Below, one piece after another: positions 1 to 6,279 of a stretch of DNA of 6,479 bases (the first letter of the stretch is position 1; each line of letters starts with the position of its first letter). Under the pieces are notes generated by a model. That model did not search any database and was not told the DNA's origin. It was given only the letters and a program-made list of their open reading frames with translations. The stretch covers positions 1 to 6,479 of the forward strand of contig JABGUO010000247.1 of assembly GCA_018646565.1 (NCBI GenBank). The letters run 5' to 3'. The position numbers and the translations under genes are program-made. The DNA is from Opitutia bacterium. GTDB taxonomy: Bacteria > Verrucomicrobiota > Verrucomicrobiia > Opitutales > Seribacteraceae.

Positions 1-1373
1 ACAATCCAACCCTCAGCCAGTAATTCATCGCGCAACTGATCGGCAATGGACCATTCTTTTGACTGTTTCGCATCCCATCTGCGCTGGGCAATCGCTTCAA
101 TCTCACTAGGCACTTCAATTTTTTGGTCCGATTTGGGCTGTATAATAAGGCCCAGAGCATCACAAGTTGCCTGAAATCCTTTCCGGAGAGAATTGAGCTC
201 ATCTTTCTTACCCTCCCATTCTCCTCGTTCGAAAGCTTCGTTCAATTCTCGAATTAATCGAAAACATCTCCCCAGTGCTTCCGGGGTGTTCAAATCATTG
301 AGTAATGCCTCCTGAACCGGATAAAAAGGACCAAACTCAACCTCAAGTTTCTCTCCGCTTGCAGGTTTAAACTCGAATCTGGTGGCAAAATCACTCAATT
401 TTGATAGTGCCTTCCGAGCTGCATTCATAGAATCAAAGGTAAAGTTCAGGGGCTGACGATAACTTCCAGACAAAAGGACATAACGAACTTCCTGAGCTAA
501 GTATCCCTTTTGATCAAGTTCCTCGAGGGTATGAAGATTGCCAAGAGATTTACTCATCTTTTTACCTTCCACCATCAAATGAGCGATATGGAACCAATGC
601 CGGGCAAAAGTTTTTTCGGTAGCAGCCTCTACCTGAGCAATTTCATTCTCATGGTGTGGAAAGACCAAATCCACGCCACCGGAGTGCAGATCAAAGCTTT
701 CTCCTAAATGCTTCATGCAGATTGCACTACATTCAATATGCCAACCCGGTCGGCCTTCTCCCCAGGGAGAATTCCAAAAATTCTCTCCGTCTTCCGGTCT
801 CCGAGCTTTCCATAGTGCAAAATCCGCCGCAGAATCACGATCATATTCATCTGAACTTTCCCGCTCGGTTACAGTAGTAGTGATTTCCCGATCGGCCAAT
901 CGGGAAAGCCGGCCATATTTATCAAAAGATTTTACATTAAAATAAACGGACCCGTCTCCTGCCTGATAAGCTTTACCTTTTTCAATTAATTTTTCGATCA
1001 ACGAAATTTGTTCGGGGATATGACCCACTGCAGAGGGCTGAACATGAGGAGAAAGAAGATTCAATGAACCACAATCTTTTTCAAAAAGCTTTGTCCAACG
1101 ATCTGTAAATTCTTTTAGGGGCCCCCCCTCTTCCTGAGATTGCCGGATCGTCTTATCATCCACATCGGTCAGGTTACGGGCATGAAAAGTAGCTTGGCCC
1201 GAGGATTCCAAAACCCGTCGAAAGACATCCTGCATCACAAAGGTTCGAAAGTTTCCTATGTGAGCAGGTCCGTAAACCGTGGGACCACAACCGTAAAAAC
1301 GGACATTTTTTCCGTCCATGGGAAAAACCTCCCGTGTTTCACGGGTTAAAGTATCGTACAATTGGAGCGGCAT
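1..1373 (-). CDS. cysS: Cysteinyl-tRNA synthetase (3' end outside window)
   Basis: Class I aminoacyl-tRNA synthetase that charges tRNA-Cys with cysteine in the cytoplasm. I translated the minus strand from the ATG at 1373-1371 and it stays open to the left edge (457 whole codons). The Rossmann-fold signature HIGN is at residues 38-41, inside YGCGPTVYGPAHIGN. The second ATP-binding signature KMSKS is at 272-276. The zinc site that recognises cysteine is complete: C29, C215 (GWHIECSA), H240 and E244 (FPHHENE), with the same 25 and 4 residue spacings as in the E. coli enzyme. The visible part ends in the helical C-terminal region (ADQLRDELLAEGWI). E. coli CysRS has 461 residues, so only about ten residues should be missing. 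The start lies 4 bp after the stop of the upstream hydrolase, so translational coupling is likely. A weak purine-rich stretch (GAAGAG) precedes the ATG, inside the end of the hydrolase gene. Identity is certain; only the end is unseen. Confidence 0.97.
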   Translation of the reverse strand, partial: MPLQLYDTLTRETREVFPMDGKNVRFYGCGPTVYGPAHIGNFRTFVMQDVFRRVLESSGQATFHARNLTDVDDKTIRQSQEEGGPLKEFTDRWTKLFEKDCGSLNLLSPHVQPSAVGHIPEQISLIEKLIEKGKAYQAGDGSVYFNVKSFDKYGRLSRLADREITTTVTERESSDEYDRDSAADFALWKARRPEDGENFWNSPWGEGRPGWHIECSAICMKHLGESFDLHSGGVDLVFPHHENEIAQVEAATEKTFARHWFHIAHLMVEGKKMSKSLGNLHTLEELDQKGYLAQEVRYVLLSGSYRQPLNFTFDSMNAARKALSKLSDFATRFEFKPASGEKLEVEFGPFYPVQEALLNDLNTPEALGRCFRLIRELNEAFERGEWEGKKDELNSLRKGFQATCDALGLIIQPKSDQKIEVPSEIEAIAQRRWDAKQSKEWSIADQLRDELLAEGWI

Positions 1374-1377
1374 CGAC

Positions 1378-2199
1378 CTACTCTTCGCGGATCGTGATTG
1401 GCTTAATATCCCACTTGGGATTCTGTCCAAGGAAACGGCATGGATTATTGTGATAAATCTCCACCGCTTCCTGCAAGCTGTGCCCTCTTCTGCGAAATTC
1501 CACAATCGATTCCTGCAATGTAAAAGGATCACTCGGACCCCAATCCGCTGAAGAATTCACCAACAATCGTTCAGTCGAATATTTTTCTAAGATATCAACA
1601 GATCTGCGGGGACTGCATTTAGTCACCGGGTAAAGAGTCATTCCAGCCCAATATCCCGCATCCAAAACTGATTCTATGGTCTGTTCTTCCACATGATCAA
1701 TCCATATTTTATCCGGATTAACATCCATACCAGCTAAAACCTCTAAGACAGTTTTGGTACCGTGTGCTTTATCGGACAAATGAGGTGTGTGAATCAAAAC
1801 AAGCTGATCGTGCTTCATGGCAATTTCCACATGGGCCTGTAGCGAATCAATTTCATTTTGAGTTGATTTATGAAGGCCAGTCTCCCCTACTCCTAAACAG
1901 GTTGGTTTTTCCAAAAACTCCGGCATGTGGCGAAGTACCTCCTGAGTAAGTTCAGTATTTTCTGCCTCCTTCGGATTGACCGCGACCCAACAATAATGTC
2001 GAATTCCAAATTCAGCGGCCCGAGTCGGCTCAAACTCAGAAATTTGAGCAAAATAATCGATAAAAGTCTCGGGGTAACGACGGTCAAAACCAGCCCAAAA
2101 GGCAGGTTCACACACAGCAACGACTCCTGACATTGCCATTCGCTCGTAATCCTGAGCGGTTCGAGCTATGGCATGATAATGTGGTTGAATAATTTGCAT
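1378..2199 (-). CDS. TatD-family metal-dependent hydrolase, EboB-like
   Basis: A 273-residue TIM-barrel hydrolase of the amidohydrolase superfamily, presumably cytosolic, as no signal peptide is visible. The expected metal ligands are all present: H7 and H9 (PHYH), E106 (GVGETGL), H137 (LIHTPH), H169 (IDH) and D219 (SSADWG). The length fits the TatD family (about 250-290). Stretches such as DYERM, EPAFWAG, FGIRHYC and SSADWG resemble, from memory, the TatD-like proteins encoded in bacterial ebo clusters (EboB) more than the DNA-repair nuclease TatD. The substrate is unknown, and the EboB label is family resemblance, not proof. The start at 2199 puts the HxH motif at the very N-terminus, as usual. 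It lies 12 bp after the stop of the 78-residue gene, with no Shine-Dalgarno sequence in the gap. Its stop lies 4 bp before cysS. No eboC/D/E/F-type gene is visible in the window. Confidence 0.9.
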   Translation of the reverse strand: MQIIQPHYHAIARTAQDYERMAMSGVVAVCEPAFWAGFDRRYPETFIDYFAQISEFEPTRAAEFGIRHYCWVAVNPKEAENTELTQEVLRHMPEFLEKPTCLGVGETGLHKSTQNEIDSLQAHVEIAMKHDQLVLIHTPHLSDKAHGTKTVLEVLAGMDVNPDKIWIDHVEEQTIESVLDAGYWAGMTLYPVTKCSPRRSVDILEKYSTERLLVNSSADWGPSDPFTLQESIVEFRRRGHSLQEAVEIYHNNPCRFLGQNPKWDIKPITIREE

Positions 2200-2211
2200 G
2201 ACAAAAATTAG

Positions 2212-2448
2212 TTAGGAAACCTTGGCAAAATGGTTGAGTAATTGCTCCGTTCGATTCGCTTTTGGATGATCTCCGCCAGAAAGTAAAGACATTGCCTCAA
2301 GCAAAGAGTTTAACCGGGATTCATCCTCCGCTTTTTGACCTTGCTTCTCAACCGAACGATCATATCGATCCAACAGGGCAGCCACCTCGAGTAAATCTCT
2401 ACGAGCTTCCAGGTAGTAAGTGTCCAGAGTTTTTTGTGGTTCTAACAT
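2212..2448 (-). CDS. Small helical protein of unknown function (78 aa)
   Basis: I do not recognise a named family. The protein is short, charged and probably all-helical: a long amphipathic helix at about residues 5-34 (containing TYYLEARRDLLEVAALLDRYD), a linker rich in Gln, Lys and Glu, a second helix at about 42-56, and a short C-terminal helix at about 66-77. There is no signal peptide, cysteine or membrane segment. It is judged real because it fills the gap between two same-strand genes, ends 12 bp before the TatD-like hydrolase and has a natural amino-acid composition. Its start is not preceded by a Shine-Dalgarno sequence; a TACAAT hexamer (2460-2455) sits only 6 bp upstream of the ATG. 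The tight pairing suggests an accessory or partner of the hydrolase, but this rests on position alone. Confidence 0.78.
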   Translation of the reverse strand: MLEPQKTLDTYYLEARRDLLEVAALLDRYDRSVEKQGQKAEDESRLNSLLEAMSLLSGGDHPKANRTEQLLNHFAKVS

Positions 2449-2484
2449 AATAAAATTGTAAGATTTTCTGTAAGTGTTGTATTT

Positions 2485-2856
2485 TCAGGCAGGGATGACC
2501 GATGAATGGTGGTGTATTATTGAACCCGTCTTTTGCCGTTTAAAGATAAAAGTAAATCGAGCTTTTTGTCGAACGTGTTGATCACCTTCATTAAAAAAAA
2601 ATGTGTAAAGCCCAGTAGAGGAATAACGATTCTCTCCCAATTCTGAATGACAAACTGAAGCAGAATCCAATTCCACACCTGCTCCATCTCTTGCCAAAAA
2701 ACTATCGAAATATCCGCGGATTAACGCAGGTGAGTTCAATGGTTCTTCATCAAATGTTGCAAACAATAGAGCATCCTGGGAATACAAACCCAACACCTGT
2801 TCAAGATTTCCAGAATTGATTTGATCGATCCAATTTTCTAAATGACTAAATTCCAT
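2485..2856 (-). CDS. NTF2-like / SnoaL-type small protein (CaMKII association-domain-like)
   Basis: A 123-residue single-domain protein with the layout of the NTF2-like cone fold. An N-terminal helix region (HLENWIDQINSGNLEQVLGLY) is followed by the typical 'YSQDALLFATF' first strand. Next comes a helix with RGYFDSFL, and the protein ends in paired strands (RQKARFTFIFKRQ, then SIIHHHSSVIP). The HHHSS tail near residues 114-118 is typical of the DUF4440/SgcJ/CaMKII_AD branch. Such proteins are usually dimers or oligomers and may be enzymes, ligand binders or pure assembly domains, so no reaction can be assigned. There is no signal peptide, so a cytosolic location is inferred. It lies between the Spx-like gene (59-bp gap) and the 78-residue gene (36-bp gap) on the same strand. 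No Shine-Dalgarno sequence precedes the ATG. The fold call is fairly secure; the role is unknown. Confidence 0.85.
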   Translation of the reverse strand: MEFSHLENWIDQINSGNLEQVLGLYSQDALLFATFDEEPLNSPALIRGYFDSFLARDGAGVELDSASVCHSELGENRYSSTGLYTFFFNEGDQHVRQKARFTFIFKRQKTGSIIHHHSSVIPA

Positions 2857-2915
2857 AGAGTACTATTTCTATAACAAAAACATCGAACTCCTCAATCCCA
2901 ATTGAAACTCAATTA
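2857..2915 (-). promoter_or_regulatory. Possible internal promoter before the NTF2-like gene
   Basis: On the minus strand TTGAGG (2895-2890) and TATAGA (2873-2868) are separated by 16 bp. They match the sigma-70 consensus at four of six positions each. Initiation would fall near 2861, leaving only about five bases before the ATG at 2856, so the mRNA would be nearly leaderless. The match is modest and could be chance in AT-rich DNA. The region may simply be an intergenic gap within the operon. Confidence 0.25.
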
Positions 2916-3272
2916 TTACGAAAGTCCAAAAGCTTCCTTCCATAAGTCAGGCTTAAACCCTTGCAATGCGATCCCTTCGCCCACTACGAAAGGCCTTTTA
3001 ATCAGGTTCCCCCGTCCACGCAAAAGAGAAATAATTTCTTCCTGAGTTAAATTGGGGATCTTATCTTTCACCTCCGGGTCGCGATAATCTTTACTCGAGG
3101 TGTTAAACAATTTCTTCAATTCCCCCGCATGGGCTTGAATCATTTGTAGAATTTCCTGTTGAGTTGGAGTTTCCTCCCTTATGGGTAAGGGTGAAAATTC
3201 AATATTTCTTTCCTTTAACCAGCGAACTGCCTTTCGACAACTTTCACATTTTTCATATTGGTACACTTTCAT
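2916..3272 (-). CDS. Spx/ArsC-family thioredoxin-fold protein (arsenate reductase-like)
   Basis: A 118-residue protein of the ArsC/Spx/YffB family, which has a thioredoxin-like fold with an inserted helical domain. Visible hallmarks are CxxC at C9 and C12 (KCESCRKA) in the first loop, LFNTSSKDYRD at about residues 55-65, the helix LTQEEIISLL, NLIKRPF with the R93-P94 pair before the cis-proline strand, and the late GF (105-106) before the C-terminal helix. Family members include glutathione- or thioredoxin-linked arsenate reductases and redox-sensing regulators such as Spx. The CxxC form is typical of Spx/MgsR-like and YffB-like proteins, so true arsenate reduction is not assured. No arsenic resistance gene is nearby. 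It is the first gene of the minus-strand unit and its ATG is separated by 73 bp from the divergent protease gene. No Shine-Dalgarno sequence is present. The family is confident; the function is not. Confidence 0.9.
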   Translation of the reverse strand: MKVYQYEKCESCRKAVRWLKERNIEFSPLPIREETPTQQEILQMIQAHAGELKKLFNTSSKDYRDPEVKDKIPNLTQEEIISLLRGRGNLIKRPFVVGEGIALQGFKPDLWKEAFGLS

Positions 3273-3345
3273 GTTCGTTTATTTGTAAAATTTCATTTAT
3301 CCACTAAGAAACTATTATTTTTACATAAATCAACCCAAACAGAAA
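3273..3345. promoter_or_regulatory. Divergent intergenic promoter region
   Basis: This is the only space from which the minus-strand gene block and the plus-strand protease gene can be transcribed divergently, so promoters for both should lie here or reach into the gene ends. It is strongly AT-rich. For the plus strand, TATTAT at 3313-3318 matches the -10 consensus at five of six positions and would start transcription about 20 bp before the protease ATG; no good -35 lies 16-18 bp upstream. For the minus strand, TTCTTA and TACAAA spaced by 17 bp are a poor candidate pair. No convincing operator palindrome was seen. Neither ATG has a Shine-Dalgarno sequence. Confidence 0.4.
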
Positions 3346-6279
3346 ATGCATGTCCCACATTCTAGTCTACCACAATGGATTTTAACTTTGCTTCCTGTTT
3401 TGGTTTCGTTTTCCTGCTCTCTCCAAAAACCCGACCCGTCCTCCGATTTAAATGCCTCTCAATCGTCATCCTCTATGCAAGTCATCACACACACCCTTAA
3501 AAACGGTTTAACCGTATACCTAAGCCCAAACCATGAGACACCTCGTTTTTACGCCGAGATAATCACTCGTGCGGGCAGTAAGCATGACCCCGAGACCAAT
3601 ACTGGACTCGCTCATTACCTTGAACATCTTCTTTTTAAGGGCACTCAATCTTTTGGTACAATTGATTATGCAAAAGAAAAACCATTGTTAGATGAGATTT
3701 CAAAACTCTTCGAGTTACGGTCGAAGGAAGAGAACGCAACCAAAAGGCAGGAAATTTACAACCAAATTAACAAACTCTCAATTGAAGCCTCCAGTTTCGC
3801 AGTTCCCAACGAAATGGACCGTGTGTATGGCAACATGGGAGGAAAGGGTATCAATGCCCACACTTGGCATGAAGAGACGGTCTACAAAGTCGACCTGCCT
3901 GCCAATCGATTGATTCACTGGGCGAAAATTGAAAGTGAACGCTTTGCCAATCCGGTCTTTAGGCTTTTCCACACTGAGCTTGAAACTGTTTATGAAGAGA
4001 AAAATCGTTCGATCGACAATAAGGATCGCCTTCTTAATCGTGAAGTAAATTCGCTCTTATTTAAAGTTCACCCCTATGGACAACAACCCACACTTGGTTC
4101 TATTGAACACTTAAAGAACCCTTCGATTCAAGCAATTGAGGAATTTTACTCGAAACATTATGTGCCGGAGAACATGGCGATATGTATCTCAGGCGATATC
4201 GACCCAGATGAAACCATCCAAATTATCGAAGAACACTTTTCATCATGGAAATCAGAATCTCCCCTCAGGTCGGAACCAAAATGGGAAGAAAAACCACTCT
4301 CAGGAAGGGAGTTTGTTCAAGTTCAATACCTAGGTGAAGAACAAGTAATACTCGCCTTCAGAACCGCGCCCAAATTTCACCCAGATTATCATGCGATTCG
4401 TTTAATGGATATGATTATTGATAATTCGGTCGCCGGGCTTATCAACTTGGATCTCGTCGAAAAGCAGCTAGTTCGGTCAGCAGGATGCTACCCGCAAAAC
4501 TACAACGACCATGGTGTGCATTCCTTTTATGGAATCCCGAAGGAAGGGCAAAGCCTAGAAGAAGTTGAAAAACTTATTCTCGCTCAAATCAACCGGGTAA
4601 AAGTAGGAGATTTTGACGATTGGGTAATCCCCGCCGTTATTAACGATTTCAAGAAACAACAAAAAGAAGATCGTGAAAATAATGCAAAACGGGTCGAATT
4701 GATGAGGGATACCTATTTATCATTTGTAGACTGGGAGACATCGAACAGTGAAATTGAAAAACTGGAAAAATTAACAAAAGAAGATGTAGTTCGCGTAGCC
4801 AATCAGTATTTTGGTGAAAATTATGTGGCCGGATATCGAATTGATGCACAGCACAAATTACCCAGTATAGAGAAACCAAAGATCGATCCTCTTGTAATCG
4901 ACCCCGATAAGGAATCCACTTTCATGAAAAATGTGAGTGAACTACCTTTCGATCCATTTGATCCCAAATTTATTGAGGAAGGTAAAAATTTTATTACTAA
5001 GGAAATTTCGCCAGGACTAAAGCTAATCCATGTAAATAACCCCCTCAACGATCTATTTACTCTGGAAATGAGGATGGAGAGCGGTTCCAGGCATAACTCT
5101 ATGCTTCCCTACGCCAAAAGGATGCTCGATCGTTCGGGTGCAGATGGCATTTCTTCTAAGGATTTAAAAATTGAATGGTATAAGTTGGGCACTGACTTCG
5201 CATTTGCGGTTCGCGAACGTTTAAGTTCTCTTATTCTTACAGGCCTTGATGAGAACTTTGCAGCCTCGCTTAAACTGGCCCGTGATTTGGTTGAAAAACC
5301 AAATATATCCGACGAGACATGGGAAGAAACTAGAAATATAATCCTCTCTGAACGAGATGATGAGCAAAAAGACCCCCGAGCAATTAGCAACGCCCTTGCT
5401 CACTTTCATCGCTATGGCAATCGCTCACGATACCTCGAACGCCCGAGTGATTCTGATTTAAATGCTTCCAGCGTTCAAAGTCTCAGTGCGATGCTTCAAG
5501 ATGTTCTTCAGGCAGAAAGAACTGTCCTGTACTACGGACCACAATCCCCGGAAGAGGTAATCAATTTAATTAGTAACGGATTTAGCGGAGGACAGGAAAA
5601 ATTTCTTTCAAGTAAGCCTCTTGAAAACCTCCGATCAATAAATGCCAAGCAAAATCAAATTTATTTTTTCGAAAAAGAAATGGCCCAAGCACAAGTCCGC
5701 CTTGAGTTTTCTGTCGGGACATACGAGGAAGAAAAGATCGCAGCCTCTCAGTTATTTAATGAATACTTTGGCGGTGGAATGGCGGGACTAGTTTTCCAGG
5801 AACTTCGAGAAGCCCGCGCCCTTGCCTACTCTGCATGGGCACATTTCTTCACACCCTCCCGTCCCGATGAAGAAAATATACTCGTGGGCTCAATTGGGTG
5901 CCAGGCGGATAAAACGATTGAAGCAGTTCTTGCCTTTATGGAATTGTTAGAAAATATGCCGATTAACCAAACAAGATGGGAATCCGCACATTCCTCAATC
6001 CTTAGTTCTTATCGTACCAACCCAATCCCCTACCGCAGCACTGCCGGTTATGTGTACGATGTGCATGCGCTAGGACTCAAAGGAGACCCAAGGAGAGACC
6101 GCTTTGAACGAATGAGCGAATCCTCTATTGAAACGCTGAGGGAGTTTTATCAAAATTCAATTCAAACAAAAGCAAAATTACTTTCCATTGTAGGGGATTC
6201 ATCCAAGATTGATTTATCTGAATTAGAAAAAATTGGTCCGGTTACCCGAATCGAGGCCGAGCAGCTCTTTACTCGCTAG
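3346..6279 (+). CDS. M16 family zinc metallopeptidase, two-module, putative lipoprotein
   Basis: A 977-residue pitrilysin/insulinase-family protease with fused N- and C-terminal halves. Residues 1-24 look like a signal peptide (hydrophobic WILTLLPVLVSF) ending in a cysteine, C24. The lipobox is imperfect (V-S-F-S-C). A Ser-rich linker (about 31-43) follows, so the enzyme is probably lipid-anchored in the periplasm or outer membrane. The inverted zinc motif HxxEH is H90-YL-E93-H94; the third ligand should be E218 in ELETVYEEKNR (alternatively E217). A roughly 48-residue charged insertion (about 107-155) sits between them. A peptidase M16_C-type domain starts near EFYSKHYVPENMAI (266). The second half begins near 546 and lacks HxxEH, having YAKRML at 589-594 where the motif would lie. 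Its last domain (about 770-945) carries the GGGM loop and the substrate-binding R/Y pair R821/Y828 (LREARALAY). One active plus one inactive half is the family norm. Substrates are presumably peptides or misfolded proteins; none can be named. ATG 3346 gives the signal peptide. Confidence 0.95.
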   Translation: MHVPHSSLPQWILTLLPVLVSFSCSLQKPDPSSDLNASQSSSSMQVITHTLKNGLTVYLSPNHETPRFYAEIITRAGSKHDPETNTGLAHYLEHLLFKGTQSFGTIDYAKEKPLLDEISKLFELRSKEENATKRQEIYNQINKLSIEASSFAVPNEMDRVYGNMGGKGINAHTWHEETVYKVDLPANRLIHWAKIESERFANPVFRLFHTELETVYEEKNRSIDNKDRLLNREVNSLLFKVHPYGQQPTLGSIEHLKNPSIQAIEEFYSKHYVPENMAICISGDIDPDETIQIIEEHFSSWKSESPLRSEPKWEEKPLSGREFVQVQYLGEEQVILAFRTAPKFHPDYHAIRLMDMIIDNSVAGLINLDLVEKQLVRSAGCYPQNYNDHGVHSFYGIPKEGQSLEEVEKLILAQINRVKVGDFDDWVIPAVINDFKKQQKEDRENNAKRVELMRDTYLSFVDWETSNSEIEKLEKLTKEDVVRVANQYFGENYVAGYRIDAQHKLPSIEKPKIDPLVIDPDKESTFMKNVSELPFDPFDPKFIEEGKNFITKEISPGLKLIHVNNPLNDLFTLEMRMESGSRHNSMLPYAKRMLDRSGADGISSKDLKIEWYKLGTDFAFAVRERLSSLILTGLDENFAASLKLARDLVEKPNISDETWEETRNIILSERDDEQKDPRAISNALAHFHRYGNRSRYLERPSDSDLNASSVQSLSAMLQDVLQAERTVLYYGPQSPEEVINLISNGFSGGQEKFLSSKPLENLRSINAKQNQIYFFEKEMAQAQVRLEFSVGTYEEEKIAASQLFNEYFGGGMAGLVFQELREARALAYSAWAHFFTPSRPDEENILVGSIGCQADKTIEAVLAFMELLENMPINQTRWESAHSSILSSYRTNPIPYRSTAGYVYDVHALGLKGDPRRDRFERMSESSIETLREFYQNSIQTKAKLLSIVGDSSKIDLSELEKIGPVTRIEAEQLFTR

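Noticed and set aside
510..945. Plus-strand open frames of 65-76 codons across this region
   Set aside because: They lie antisense to well-conserved cysS sequence, including the KMSKS and zinc-ligand blocks, so they are shadows of that gene.
1378..2199. Classical TatD DNase linked to Tat export or DNA repair
   Set aside because: There are no tatABC genes nearby, and the conserved blocks resemble the EboB-like branch more than TatD/YcfH/YjjV.
2916..3272. Arsenic resistance locus
   Set aside because: The ArsC-like fold alone is not enough. No arsB, acr3 or arsR gene is nearby and the CxxC form fits Spx/YffB-like proteins as well.
5109..5409. Minus-strand frames of 62-93 codons inside the protease gene
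   Set aside because: They are antisense to the second M16 half, whose plus-strand translation is continuous and domain-consistent. The peptides look Ser/Arg-rich and unstructured.
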